DNA of 64,000 nucleotides from Iamia sp038233075 (GCA_038233075.1 JBBSMQ010000005.1:62001-126000), one strand, 5' to 3'. Numbered from the stretch's first letter, positions 15,787-24,362 are shown. Notes: a model not told the origin generated them from the sequence alone. Numbers and translations are program-made.

Positions 15787-16919
15787 GCACCGTCGAGGCA
15801 CCCGCGCCCCTCCGCATCGGTCCTCTGGCGCTGGACCTGCCGGTGGTGCTGGCCCCCATGGCCGGGGTCACCAACCGGGCCTTCCGCCGCCTGTGCCGGG
15901 AGATGGGCGCCGGGCTGTACGTCAGCGAGATGATCACCGCCCGCGCCCTGGTCGAGGGCAACGCCCGCACCCTCGACATGGTGGCCTTCGACCCCGACGA
16001 GTCGCCCCGTAGCGTCCAGGTCTACGGTGTCGACCCCCGGGTCGTCGGTGAGGCGGTGCGGATCCTCGTGGGCGACCACGGCGCCGAGCACGTCGACCTC
16101 AACGTGGGTTGCCCCGCGGCCAAGGTCACCCGCAAGGGCGGAGGCTCGGCCCTCCCCGTGCGGCGGGCATTGTTCGCCTCGATCGTCCGGGCCGCGGTCG
16201 AGGCGGCGGGGCCGGTGCCCTTCACGGTCAAGATGCGCCTCGGCCTCGACGATGCTCACCTCACCTACCTAGACGCCGCTCGGATGGCCGAGGACGAGGG
16301 CGCGGCGGCCGTCTCCCTCCACGCCCGCACCGCCGAGCAGCTCTACTCCGGTGAGGCCGACTGGTCGACCATCGCCAGGCTGAAGCAGGCGGTCACCACC
16401 ATCCCGGTGCTGGGCAACGGCGATGTCCTGGAAGCAGGCGACGCCCTGGCGATGCAGACCGAGACGGGGTGCGACGGTGTGGTCATCGGCCGCGGGTGCC
16501 TCGGTCGCCCCTGGCTGTTCCGGGACCTGGCCGACGCCTACGCCGGTCGCCCGGTGCGACCCCACCCGACCCTGGGCGAGGTGGCGGCCGTGCTGAACCG
16601 CCACGCCGAGCTGCTGGTCGAGGTCCTGGGACCGGAGCGGGGCGTGCGCGACGTGCGCAAGCACACCGGCTGGTACCTCGCGGGCTACCCCATCGGGGGT
16701 GAGGCGCGCCGGGGCCTCTCCCAGGTGGCGTCCCAGGCCGAGCTGGCGGCTCGTCTCGACCGCCTCGATCCCGGTCTCGTGCTCCACCCGGGCTCCGAGC
16801 GCACCGTCCGCGGCCACACGAACGGCCCCCGGCGGGTGCCGGTGCCGACCGGGTGGTTCGACGGGCTCGATGACCCCACCCCTCCGGTCGGTGCCGGTGC
16901 CGTCGTCTCCGGCGGCTGA
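15783..16919 (+). CDS. dusB: tRNA-dihydrouridine synthase (DusB family)
   Basis: 378 residues. The FMN-binding TIM barrel shows VVLAPMAGVTNRAFRRLC at the start, VQVYGVDP, HVDLNVGCPAAKVTRKGGGSAL with the catalytic Cys, FTVKMRLGLDD, VSLHARTAEQLYSG, IPVLGNGDV and DGVVIGRGCLGRPWLF. It reduces specific uridines in tRNA to dihydrouridine using NADPH. The GTG at 15783 overlaps the maf stop; GTG 15771 is an alternative 4 codons upstream. The last 8 codons and the stop lie in the first copy of a 46-bp tandem repeat, so the extreme C-terminus (VGAGAVVSGG) has been shaped by repeat expansion. Confidence 0.95.
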   Translation: MSTVEAPAPLRIGPLALDLPVVLAPMAGVTNRAFRRLCREMGAGLYVSEMITARALVEGNARTLDMVAFDPDESPRSVQVYGVDPRVVGEAVRILVGDHGAEHVDLNVGCPAAKVTRKGGGSALPVRRALFASIVRAAVEAAGPVPFTVKMRLGLDDAHLTYLDAARMAEDEGAAAVSLHARTAEQLYSGEADWSTIARLKQAVTTIPVLGNGDVLEAGDALAMQTETGCDGVVIGRGCLGRPWLFRDLADAYAGRPVRPHPTLGEVAAVLNRHAELLVEVLGPERGVRDVRKHTGWYLAGYPIGGEARRGLSQVASQAELAARLDRLDPGLVLHPGSERTVRGHTNGPRRVPVPTGWFDGLDDPTPPVGAGAVVSGG

Positions 16920-17040
16920 GCCCGATCCTCCGGCGGGTGCCGGTGCCGTCGTCTCCGGCGGCTGAGCCCGATCCTCCGGCGGGTGCCGGTGCCGTCGTCT
17001 CCGGCGGCTGAGCCCGATCCTCCGGCGGGTGCCGGTGCCG
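16891..17040 (+). repeat. 46-bp tandem repeat, about 3.3 copies, spanning the dusB stop codon
   Basis: Three identical 46-bp units occupy 16891-16936, 16937-16982 and 16983-17028; a partial fourth begins at 17029 and diverges after 12 bp. The first unit contains the last 26 coding bases and the stop of dusB. The unit length is not a multiple of three. An 18-base piece (CGGCGGGTGCCGGTGCCG) also occurs upstream inside dusB near 16830, a likely seed for slippage. There are no spacers, so this is not a CRISPR. Confidence 0.95.
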
Positions 17041-17085
17041 ACGTGTCCGGCGCATGGGGGGCGAGCGGGTGCCCGGCCTCGTCGG

Positions 17086-17886
17086 TCAGCGTCGTCGGGG
17101 CCGGGGGGTCATGAACTGCTGGCGGCGATAGGCCCAGGTCGCGGGGACGGCGAGCTCGGCGTAGTCACCGGGCCCGAGGTGGCCCGCGTACCAGCCGACC
17201 TGACCGGCGTGCACCCACCCCTCGGGCAGGGTGAGGCCGTCGCCGTGGAAGCGGTCGTCCCACCGGGGTTCGCGCTCGTCGCTGCTCCAGACCTTGAACT
17301 CGACCCGGTCGCCCACGGTGCGGGCACAGAAGTGCAGCGGCAGGGCGACGAGCCCGAAGGCGAAGAAGCGGTGCTGCATGTCGAACTGGCCCTCCAGCCG
17401 CCATGGCACACCCGGTCGGGCAGTGTCCCAGGTGTGGACGTTGAAGGTGTAGGGGGAGACCCAGATGTTCTGGGTGACGGTGATCGCCTGGACCTCGCCC
17501 CCGACGCCGGTGATGCGCAGCGCCGCCCCGAGCTGCACGAGGTCCCCCCGGCGGTCGGCCCACGTGGCGCAGCTCTCGGCGTCGACCACCGACGGGCTGC
17601 CGGGCCGGTGGAGCACGAGGCGGGTGTTGTCGCCGACGTTGTTGTCCGGGGCGCGCACGGTGATGTGGTCCTCGTCGGCGCTCAGCGCGTAGGTGTCGTC
17701 CGCCTCGCGGGTGAGCATCCGCACCCGCACCTCCTCGGGGTCGGCCGCGCTCCGCAGGGGTTGGCGAGGCGCGAGGGCGGCGCTGGGCGACGTGGGCCCG
17801 ACGACGGCGAGGGCCACGGCCGCGACCAGGGCAAGGGTGGTGGCGCGGACGGGTCCGGAGCGGATCTGTCGCTGTGCTCCGTCCAC
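17086..17886 (-). CDS. secreted protein of unknown function
   Basis: 266 residues. A signal peptide is clear: a basic start, then ATTLALVAAVALAVVG, with a cleavage site near PSAALA. The mature part has LTREADDTYALSADEDHITVRAPDNN, then a beta-rich Trp/Phe-rich C-terminal half (HTWDTARPGVPWRLEG, FDMQHRFFAFGLVALPLHF, EFKVWSSDEREPRWDD). That composition suggests a jelly-roll or lectin-like exported fold, but I cannot name a family. Two cysteines (ESCATW and LHFCARTVG) could form a disulfide. The GTG at 17886 has GAGAGGGAG upstream. It lies divergent to a phosphoesterase. Confidence 0.65.
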   Translation of the reverse strand: MDGAQRQIRSGPVRATTLALVAAVALAVVGPTSPSAALAPRQPLRSAADPEEVRVRMLTREADDTYALSADEDHITVRAPDNNVGDNTRLVLHRPGSPSVVDAESCATWADRRGDLVQLGAALRITGVGGEVQAITVTQNIWVSPYTFNVHTWDTARPGVPWRLEGQFDMQHRFFAFGLVALPLHFCARTVGDRVEFKVWSSDEREPRWDDRFHGDGLTLPEGWVHAGQVGWYAGHLGPGDYAELAVPATWAYRRQQFMTPRPRRR

Positions 17887-17992
17887 GACTCCCTCTCCCT
17901 CGACATCCTGAACCGTTGCCCACCAGGCCGATGGGACCCGTGATGGTACCCCCGCGGCCCGGGGCGGGTCCTGGCGGGCGGCACACCGTCGG

Positions 17993-17998
17993 TACGAT
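17993..17998 (+). promoter_or_regulatory. -10-like box for the metallophosphoesterase
   Basis: TACGAT ending 6 nt before GTG 18005, no Shine-Dalgarno. Leaderless pattern. Confidence 0.4.
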
Positions 17999-18004
17999 CG
18001 CTCC

Positions 18005-19021
18005 GTGGACGAGGCCAGCCAGGCAGTGGAGCTGACGACGGTGGCCAGTCGCTTCGCCGTCGCCCACGACCACGAGCAGGTGCACCGCCTCGACGAGCTC
18101 GCCCCCGACTCCGAGCACGAGCTGGCCGGGCTCGCCTTCCGCACCCTGCCCGAGCACGGCGCCCACCTGGCGACGTTCGCCACCGTCAACGACGTGCACT
18201 TCGGCGAGGAGGTGTGCGGGCTGGTCAGCGGCACCGACACGGGACCGGTGTTCCGAGCCGAACCCGGTGACCCGCCCTACCCGGAGGTCATGAACGCGGC
18301 GGCCGTGGCCGAGATCGTCGCCCTGGACCCGGATGCCCTGGTGGTGAAGGGGGACCTCACCAGCACCGGGACCGACGCCGAGGTCGATGCCTTCCTCTCC
18401 AGCTATGCACCTCTGGCCGAGAGGATGACCTGGGTCCGGGGCAACCACGAGTCTTTCCACCGGCAGGCTCGCGGGGAGGTGCCCACCCAGGAGGTGGTCC
18501 TCCCGGGTGTCCGCCTGGCCGTGATCGACACGTCGGTCGATGGCGCCGAGGGCGGCCGGGTGGGTGACGACCAGCTGGCCTGGCTCGACGACCTGGCCGC
18601 CTCCTCCGACCGTCCGGTGGTCGTGCTGGGTCACCACCACGTCTGGGATCCGGGATCCGCCACCCGACCGGACCGATACTTCGGCGTGTGTCCGGACGAC
18701 TCCGAGCGCCTGGTGGCGCTGGTGGCCCGACGGCCCCGCATCGTCGCCTACCTGGCCGGCCACACCCACCGGAACCGGGTGCAACGCTTCGGTCTCACCG
18801 GCGCCGTGCCCTGGGTGGAGGTGGCCTGCGTCAAGGACTACCCCGGCGCGTGGGCCGAGTACCGGGTGCACGAGGGCGGCATCCTTCAGGTGGTGCACCG
18901 CATCTCCTCGCCTGAGGCCCTGGCCTGGACCGAGAAGACCCGGCACATGTACGACGGCCTCTACGCCGACTACGCCCTGGGCACCCTGGCCGACCGCTGC
19001 TTCGTCATCTCCACCGAGTGA
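18005..19021 (+). CDS. calcineurin-like metallophosphoesterase
   Basis: 338 residues. All five metal-binding motifs of the family are present in order: NDVHFG (Asp-x-His), KGDLTSTG (Gly-Asp), RGNHES (Gly-Asn-His), LGHHHVWD and GHTHRN. The first 55 residues (VELTTVASRFAVAHDH, LDELAPDSEHELAGLAFRTLP) resemble a short fibronectin-III-like strand module as found before purple-acid-phosphatase domains. No signal peptide is seen, so it is probably cytoplasmic. Substrates in this family range from phosphodiesters to nucleotides and cannot be predicted. The GTG start is set by a TACGAT box just upstream. Confidence 0.85.
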   Translation: MDEASQAVELTTVASRFAVAHDHEQVHRLDELAPDSEHELAGLAFRTLPEHGAHLATFATVNDVHFGEEVCGLVSGTDTGPVFRAEPGDPPYPEVMNAAAVAEIVALDPDALVVKGDLTSTGTDAEVDAFLSSYAPLAERMTWVRGNHESFHRQARGEVPTQEVVLPGVRLAVIDTSVDGAEGGRVGDDQLAWLDDLAASSDRPVVVLGHHHVWDPGSATRPDRYFGVCPDDSERLVALVARRPRIVAYLAGHTHRNRVQRFGLTGAVPWVEVACVKDYPGAWAEYRVHEGGILQVVHRISSPEALAWTEKTRHMYDGLYADYALGTLADRCFVISTE

Positions 19022-19117
19022 GGCGCTTGACCTCGCCGGGCCTCGCCGCGACATCGCCCCGGTGAGGGTCGGGTCCCCGGTTGGTGCGGCGAGGCGGCCC
19101 CCGGCGATGATCGGCGG

Positions 19118-20317
19118 GTGACCACCGCACCCCGACCCAACGCCGGTGCCGGGAGCGACGCCCGGCCCGGACCCCTGGCCGGGCTGCGGGTGGTCGACTG
19201 CTCGACGGTCGTGGCCGGACCGGGCTGCGCCCGGTACCTGGCCGACTTCGGGGCCGATGTGATCAAGGTGGAGCGGCCCGACGGGGGCGACACCACCCGG
19301 GCCATGGGCTGGCGGGACCCCCGCGACGACGTGTCGCTCTGGTGGAAGCTTGCGGGGCGCGGGAAGCGCACCGTGGTCCTCGACCTCAAGGACCCCGTGG
19401 CCCTCGGGCCCATGCGCCGTCTGGTCGCCGGAGCCGACGTGCTCGTCGAGAACTTCCGGCCCGGCACCCTCGAACGCCTCGGCCTGGACCCGGCCGATCT
19501 GATCGCGGCCAACCCCCGTCTGGTGGTGACCCGCATCACCGGCTTCGGTCAGGACGGTCCGTACTCCGCCCGGCCCGGGTTCGCCACCCTGGCCGAGGCC
19601 ATGAGCGGTTTCGCCGGCATCAACGGCGAACCCGACGGCGCGCCCCTCCTGCCCCCCATCGCCCTCACCGACGAGATCACCGCCCTCGTCGCCGCCTTCG
19701 CCACCATGGTCGCGGTCCACAGCGGGGTCGGTCAGGTGGTCGACGCCAACCTGTACGAGTCGCTGTTGCAGGTGATGGGGCCCCTCCCGTCGGCCAAGGC
19801 CCTGCTCGACTACGACCAGCCCCGCCTCGGCGCCGGCATCCCGTACTCGGTGCCCCGCGGGACCTACCGATGCGCCGACGGCCGCTGGGTGGCGATCAGC
19901 ACCTCGGCGGAGTCGGTGGCGGGACGGGTGATGGACCTGATCGGCCTGGGCGGGGACCCGAGGGTGGCCACCTTCGCCGATCGCGTCACCCACCGCGAGA
20001 TGGTCGACTCCACGCTGGCCGCCTGGGTCGGCGCCCGCGACCTCGACGCCGTGCTGGTTGCGTTCGAGGCTGCGCACGCGGCGGCGGCCCCCGTCCACAC
20101 CATGGGCGACATCCTGGCCGACCCCCACCTGGCAGCCCGGGGGGCGCTGCCCGAGGTCGACGGGGTGCCCATGCAGGGCCTGGTGGCCCGCCTGTCGGCC
20201 ACCCCCGGTCGGATACGCTGGGCCGGTCGCCCCCTCGGCGCCGACACCGAGGCGGTGCTGGCCGAGATGGACGCCGACGCCGCACCGGACCCGCCTCTGC
20301 CGGGAGGCGCGGTGTGA
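19118..20317 (+). CDS. CaiB/BaiF family CoA transferase
   Basis: 399 residues, a type III CoA transferase. The N-terminus GPLAGLRVVDCSTVVAGPGCARYLADFGADVIKVERP is the classic opening; DLKDP, NFRPGTLERLGL and RITGFGQDGPYSARPGF follow. The catalytic Asp that forms the acyl anhydride is in VVDANLYESLLQ (Asp209). The C-terminus has PVHTMGDILADPHLAARG. It moves CoA between carboxylic acids, for example in carnitine, bile-acid or alpha-methylacyl-CoA metabolism (racemases share this fold); which one is not readable. GTG 19118 has a GATGAT box 6 nt upstream. Confidence 0.93.
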   Translation: MTTAPRPNAGAGSDARPGPLAGLRVVDCSTVVAGPGCARYLADFGADVIKVERPDGGDTTRAMGWRDPRDDVSLWWKLAGRGKRTVVLDLKDPVALGPMRRLVAGADVLVENFRPGTLERLGLDPADLIAANPRLVVTRITGFGQDGPYSARPGFATLAEAMSGFAGINGEPDGAPLLPPIALTDEITALVAAFATMVAVHSGVGQVVDANLYESLLQVMGPLPSAKALLDYDQPRLGAGIPYSVPRGTYRCADGRWVAISTSAESVAGRVMDLIGLGGDPRVATFADRVTHREMVDSTLAAWVGARDLDAVLVAFEAAHAAAAPVHTMGDILADPHLAARGALPEVDGVPMQGLVARLSATPGRIRWAGRPLGADTEAVLAEMDADAAPDPPLPGGAV

Positions 20318-20367
20318 GCGGCGAGGGCGACGTCGCGATCTGAGCACTGCCCCGGGGGCGGGGGGGA

Positions 20368-21192
20368 TCAGTCCTCGGGGACGAGGGCCACCTCGATGCG
20401 GTCCTGGGGCCAGTCCCGGGCCGAGGCGAGGGCCGCCCAGGCTGACCCGAGCAGCTGGCCGGCGTCGAAGGCGTGCGCGGGGTAGCACGCGATCCCCGCC
20501 CGGAGGCTGATGCCGTCGCCCCGTTCGGCCAGGCGCCGTCGCACCCGCTCCACGGTCCACACCGCTCCGTTCTCGGGCGTGTCCTCCAGGATCAGGGCCA
20601 CGAGGCCGTCGTCCAGGCGGCAGGCGATGTCGGAGTCGCGCAGGGTGGCGAGCAGGACCGTGGCCACGTCGCGGTCGACTCGCGGGGTGGGATCGTCGCC
20701 GCCGAGTCCGGTGAGGGGCTCGAGCAGGGCGAGGGTGAGGGGGCGCAGGCCCCGGCGAGCGGCGGCGACGCGCTTGCCCAGGGTGACGTCGAAGTAGGCG
20801 GCGTTGAACAGGCCGGTCCGTCCGTCGGTCACGAGGGTGTGGTCGCCGTCGGGACCATGGGCCTGCCCGCCCGACGGGTTGGTGCGTTGGCGGGCCTCGG
20901 CCTCGAACTGCGCGGCCCGGGCGGCCATGGCTGTGCTCTCGGCCTGGGCCGTGGCGGCGGCGCTGGTCGCCACCTGCACCTCGGCCGTGGTGCGGCGGAG
21001 CCGATCGGTCAGGTCCAGGGTGAACAGGCCTGCGATCAGGGCTGCCACCCCGGCCAGGGCGACCACCCAGACCTCGTCGGTGACGATGGCGCCCACGGCG
21101 AGGACCAGACCGGCGCCGCCCGCCACGACACCGGGAGTGGCGCGATGGGTCACAGGTCCCTGGATCGGCGGATCGACCTCGGTGTTGAGCAC
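20368..21192 (-). CDS. membrane-anchored degenerate GGDEF-domain protein
   Basis: 274 residues. Two adjacent hydrophobic helices (VVAGGAGLVLAVGAIV and VWVVALAGVAALIAGLF) are followed by a coiled-coil-like Ala/Gln stretch and a domain shaped like a diguanylate cyclase: TGLFNAAYFDVTLGKRVAAARR, then RDSDIACRLDDGLVALIL and RAGIACYPAHAFDAGQLL. In active cyclases the central turn reads GG(D/E)EF; here it is LDDG, so catalysis is unlikely. It may bind a nucleotide or act as a scaffold. The GTG has GGAGG upstream. It is 13 bp behind a second protein with the same altered motif. Confidence 0.7.
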   Translation of the reverse strand: MLNTEVDPPIQGPVTHRATPGVVAGGAGLVLAVGAIVTDEVWVVALAGVAALIAGLFTLDLTDRLRRTTAEVQVATSAAATAQAESTAMAARAAQFEAEARQRTNPSGGQAHGPDGDHTLVTDGRTGLFNAAYFDVTLGKRVAAARRGLRPLTLALLEPLTGLGGDDPTPRVDRDVATVLLATLRDSDIACRLDDGLVALILEDTPENGAVWTVERVRRRLAERGDGISLRAGIACYPAHAFDAGQLLGSAWAALASARDWPQDRIEVALVPED

Positions 21193-21205
21193 TGACCTCC
21201 CTCCA

Positions 21206-21721
21206 TCACTCGGCGACGGGAGCGGTGCCCACCGCACCGGGGCCGACGTCGGTGCCGACCGCGTCGGCCGCCGCCAGCAGCTCCTCCGCGGTGAGGGCAT
21301 GGGCGGGGTAGCAGGCGATGCCCACGCCGACGGTGGCACCGGGGTGGGCATCGCCGACCTTGGTCTGGAACCTCTCGGCGACCACGGTGCAGCCCTCGCT
21401 GGGGGTGAACTCCAGGACGAGGACCAGCCGGCCGTCATCGAGGCGGGCGGCCATGTCTGAGTCGCGGATCGTCTCGTGCACCAGGTCGGCCAGCACCGAC
21501 GGGGTGGGCCCCCCGTCGACGGTGATGGTGAGGAGGCCGAGCTGACGGAGGGTCCGCCGGGCGGTGGCCACCCGGGAGGGGAGCACGGCATGCAGCATCG
21601 CTTCGGTGAACAGGCCGGAGTCCGGGTCGGTGACGAGGGCGTCGGTCATGGCGGTGAGGCTCCGGTCGGTTGGGTCGCTCACCGTGATGATGCCACCACC
21701 GGACCACGCGGACGCGTTCAT
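21206..21721 (-). CDS. soluble degenerate GGDEF-domain protein
   Basis: 171 residues, a GGDEF-like domain without membrane helices: SGLFTEAMLHAVLPSRVATARR, RDSDMAARLDDGRLVLVLEFTPSEG, then VGVGIACYPAHALTAEELLAAAD. As in the neighbouring gene, the catalytic GGDEF turn is replaced by LDDG, and the shared YPAHA segment shows that the two are tandem paralogs. It probably lacks cyclase activity; a regulatory or dimerising role is a guess. Start ATG 21721 has no clear RBS; GTG 21682 (VSDPTDRSL) is an alternative. It precedes the membrane-anchored copy by 13 bp in one operon. Confidence 0.65.
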   Translation of the reverse strand: MNASAWSGGGIITVSDPTDRSLTAMTDALVTDPDSGLFTEAMLHAVLPSRVATARRTLRQLGLLTITVDGGPTPSVLADLVHETIRDSDMAARLDDGRLVLVLEFTPSEGCTVVAERFQTKVGDAHPGATVGVGIACYPAHALTAEELLAAADAVGTDVGPGAVGTAPVAE

Positions 21722-21827
21722 CGGCGTCGCGACGAGGGTGCACCGGGTGCGCCCGACGGTGTGATCGGTCCTGCGGCGGCGCCCGCGCATGACGCGGGAC
21801 CGGCCCGTCGCGGCCGCCGCCGCCGGC

Positions 21828-22517
21828 TCAGCAGCTGCCCTCCGGCCCTCCGAACACGGCGGGTAGGGGGACGGCCACGGCGTCGGCGAGGCGGTCCAGG
21901 TAGTCCGAGCGGGGGATGTCGAGGGCCCCCAGGGACCGCAGGTGCGGTGTGCTCCACTGCACGTCCAGCAGATGGGCGCCGCCGGCGCGGAGCAGGTCGA
22001 CCAGGGTGACGAGGGCCACCTTCGATCCGTCGCGCTCGCGATGGAACATCGACTCCCCGGCGAAGAGGCCACCCACGGCGACCCCGTAGAGGCCGCCCGC
22101 CAGGTGCCCGTCGGGCGTCCACGTCTCGACGCTGTGGGCCCAGCCCATCCGGTGGAGCTCGGTGTAGGCCCGGCGGATGCGGCGGTCGATCCACCCGCCG
22201 GGCCTACCAGGGTCGGCGCAGGCGGCGATGACCTCGTCGAAGGCGGCATCGATGGTGGTGGTGTGGCGGTGGACCGACCGGCGCAGCGACGTGGAGACGA
22301 GGAGGCCGTCGAGCGGCAGGACGCCGCGGGGATCCGGCGACCACCACCCCACGACCCGACCCCGTCGCAACGGCATCGGGAAGAGGCCCGTCCGGTAGGC
22401 CGCGAGCAGGGTGGCGGGCTCGAGGTCGGCCCCGACGGCCACCGGACCCTCGGGATCGGCGTCGAGGGGGGAGGGGATCACCCAGGGGCTGGGGCCGGGG
22501 TCGACCGGTGGTGTCAC
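21828..22517 (-). CDS. aat: leucyl/phenylalanyl-tRNA--protein transferase
   Basis: 229 residues. Aat signatures are present throughout: AYRTGLFPMP, WWSPDPRGVLPLD, SVETWTPDGHLAGGLYGVAVGGLFAGESMF and LLDVQWSTPHLRSLGALDIPRSDYL. The enzyme adds Leu or Phe from charged tRNA to proteins with N-terminal Arg or Lys, marking them for ClpAP-type degradation (N-end rule). The GTG start overlaps the stop of the upstream gene by 4 bp (GTGA), so the pair is co-translated. No ClpS or ClpP is seen in the window. Length is typical. Confidence 0.95.
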   Translation of the reverse strand: MTPPVDPGPSPWVIPSPLDADPEGPVAVGADLEPATLLAAYRTGLFPMPLRRGRVVGWWSPDPRGVLPLDGLLVSTSLRRSVHRHTTTIDAAFDEVIAACADPGRPGGWIDRRIRRAYTELHRMGWAHSVETWTPDGHLAGGLYGVAVGGLFAGESMFHRERDGSKVALVTLVDLLRAGGAHLLDVQWSTPHLRSLGALDIPRSDYLDRLADAVAVPLPAVFGGPEGSC

Positions 22518-23386
22518 CGCCTCGGAGGACCGATGGCGAGGGACTCGGCCACCTTGGTGCCCACCTTGCGCGTCGCCCGCCGGTTGAGCTCGGCGCCGGC
22601 CGCCGCCCCGGCCAGCAGCGGGAGGAAGGTGGCGGTGTTGCGTCCGGCCCGCCCTACCAGCCGGCGTCGCACCTGGGCGGTGAGCGCGTCGCGGCTGGAA
22701 CGGCCCAGCAGCTCCGAGGCGGTGGTGGTGAGGCGCACCGTGTCGGTGGGTCGGACCAGCGCGGCCAGGTCCGGCGGGGCGATGCCCCGGCTCTGGGCCC
22801 AGGCTCGGGCCACCAGCGGGCCGCTGCGCCGCAGCTGGCGGGCCAGCGGGTAGCCGGCCGCCTCGTGCAGCTCGCCCACCAGCTTCATCTCGATGGCGAC
22901 GACGATCATCGTCTCCACCGCCAGCTCGACGGGGAGGGTCACCCATGTGGCCGGGTTGGTCTCGGCCGCGGCGGCCAGGGCCCCGGTGGTGGCCCCGACC
23001 GCAGCGCTGGCGAGGCTGGCGTTGCGGATGAGCGGCCGGACCAGCAGCGCCCCGGACAGGCCGTCGTGGTGCTCCCGCAGGGCCGTCAGGTCCCGCACCG
23101 GCAGGTGCCCGGCGCTGTCGACGGCGATGTCGGCCAACCACCGGCCCGACGCCACCGCCCGGGCTCCGGCCCGTCCCCCCGAGGCCCGAGCGAGCCGCAG
23201 GACCTCGCGCACCTGGCCCGCGCCCGGCCGGCCACCGTCGCCCTCCTCGCCGCCCGCCGCCGCCCCCACGGCCCGCGCCAGGGCCTCGTCCAGGTCGGGG
23301 TCAACGGGCGAGGGGGGCTCGGGCTCGGAGCCGCTGATGGCGGGCGCGTCGTCGGACGGGGTGGAGCGGTGCCATCGGTGCGCCAT
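22514..23386 (-). CDS. hypothetical protein, possibly EcsC-like
   Basis: 290 residues, Ala-rich and mostly helical. A charged N-terminal 55 residues (PEPPSPVDPDLDEALARAVG) is followed by amphipathic and hydrophobic stretches (LASAAVGATTGALAAAAE, VTLPVELAVETMIVVAIEMKLVGELHEAAGYPL) and a C-terminus with FLPLLAGAAAGAELNRRATRKVG. The Gly/Ala-rich helix followed by an ELN-R-T motif recalls EcsC-like proteins, but I cannot be sure. It is probably membrane-associated. It is translationally coupled to aat downstream. Function is unknown. Confidence 0.55.
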   Translation of the reverse strand: MAHRWHRSTPSDDAPAISGSEPEPPSPVDPDLDEALARAVGAAAGGEEGDGGRPGAGQVREVLRLARASGGRAGARAVASGRWLADIAVDSAGHLPVRDLTALREHHDGLSGALLVRPLIRNASLASAAVGATTGALAAAAETNPATWVTLPVELAVETMIVVAIEMKLVGELHEAAGYPLARQLRRSGPLVARAWAQSRGIAPPDLAALVRPTDTVRLTTTASELLGRSSRDALTAQVRRRLVGRAGRNTATFLPLLAGAAAGAELNRRATRKVGTKVAESLAIGPPRR

Positions 23387-23493
23387 GACGGGCCATCTTG
23401 GCGCGCCGTGGGACGCGACGACCTGCCGTCACGCCTGGCGCCGCCCTGGTCGGGATGGTCGGGCCGCGGGCGCCCGGGCTGAGGGGACGAGCC

Positions 23494-24348
23494 CTACCTG
23501 CGGTAGTCGTAGAAGCCCTGGCCCGACTTCCGGCCCAGGTGGCCGGCGGCGAGCATGCGGCGCAGGGCCGGGGCCGGGCTGTAGTTGGGGTCGGCGAACT
23601 CGGCGTACAGTGCGTCGAGGATGGCGACCGAGGTGTCCAGGCCCACCAGGTCCAGCAGGGCGAGGGGTCCCATCGGGAAGTTGCAGCCGCCCTTCATGGC
23701 GGCGTCGATGTCGTCCCGGCTGGCGACACCGTTCTCGAGCATTCGCACCGCGTTGTTGAGGTACGGGAAGAGCAGGGCGTTGACGATGAAGCCGGCCCGG
23801 TCCGCGACGCGCACCGGCCCCTTGCCGCAGGCCGTGGCGAAGGCGGTGACGGCCTCGACGGCCTCGTCGGAGGCGGTGAGCGGCGCGATGACCTCGACCA
23901 GCGACATCATGGGGGCGGGGTTGAAGAAGTGGACGCCGACGACCCGCTCGGGGCGCTCGGTGGCGACGGCCATCTCCACCACGGGCAGGGTCGAGGTGTT
24001 GGTGGCGAGGATGGCCTCGGGCGTGACCACCTGGTCGAGCTCGGCGAACAGCGCCTTCTTGACGGCGATGTCCTCGATCACCGACTCGATCACGAGGTCG
24101 CAGGAGGCGAGATCGCCGATGTGGTGGGTGGCGGTGACCCGCCCGAGGATGGCGTCGCGCGCGTCGGTGTCGAGCCGGCCCTTGTCGACCTGCTTGCCCA
24201 GGCTCTTCTCCATGCCCGTGTACATGGCCTCGGCCGTCTCCTGCTTGCGGGAGCGCAGCACCACGTCGAGGCCGGCGCGTGCGGCCACCTCGGCGATGCC
24301 CGCTCCCATGATCCCTGAACCGACGATTCCCACGCGTGCGATGGCCAT
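23494..24348 (-). CDS. 3-hydroxybutyryl/3-hydroxyacyl-CoA dehydrogenase
   Basis: 284 residues, the size of single-domain FadB2/Hbd enzymes. The Rossmann start VGIVGSGIMGAGIAEVAARAG binds NAD(P); LVIESVIEDIAVKKALFAELD, ILATNTSTLPV and the catalytic-His motif VGVHFFNPAPMM follow. The C-terminal domain has DRAGFIVNALLFPYLNNAVRMLE and GHLGRKSGQGFYDY. It oxidises 3-hydroxyacyl-CoA to 3-ketoacyl-CoA in fatty-acid or butyrate-type metabolism. The ATG 24348 is preceded by TAGCCT at 8 nt on its strand. It appears monocistronic. Confidence 0.95.
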   Translation of the reverse strand: MAIARVGIVGSGIMGAGIAEVAARAGLDVVLRSRKQETAEAMYTGMEKSLGKQVDKGRLDTDARDAILGRVTATHHIGDLASCDLVIESVIEDIAVKKALFAELDQVVTPEAILATNTSTLPVVEMAVATERPERVVGVHFFNPAPMMSLVEVIAPLTASDEAVEAVTAFATACGKGPVRVADRAGFIVNALLFPYLNNAVRMLENGVASRDDIDAAMKGGCNFPMGPLALLDLVGLDTSVAILDALYAEFADPNYSPAPALRRMLAAGHLGRKSGQGFYDYRR

Positions 24349-24356
24349 GGGCGGCG

Positions 24357-24362
24357 AGGCTA
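24357..24362 (-). promoter_or_regulatory. -10-like box for the hydroxyacyl-CoA dehydrogenase gene
   Basis: TAGCCT on the minus strand, 8 nt before ATG 24348, no Shine-Dalgarno. Confidence 0.4.

Noticed and set aside
16891..17040. CRISPR array
   Set aside because: The units are contiguous without spacers and there are no cas genes; it is a tandem repeat.
17165..20560. 1131-codon open frame on the minus strand
   Set aside because: It is antisense to the phosphoesterase and CoA transferase genes and has low-complexity composition; no domain is recognisable.
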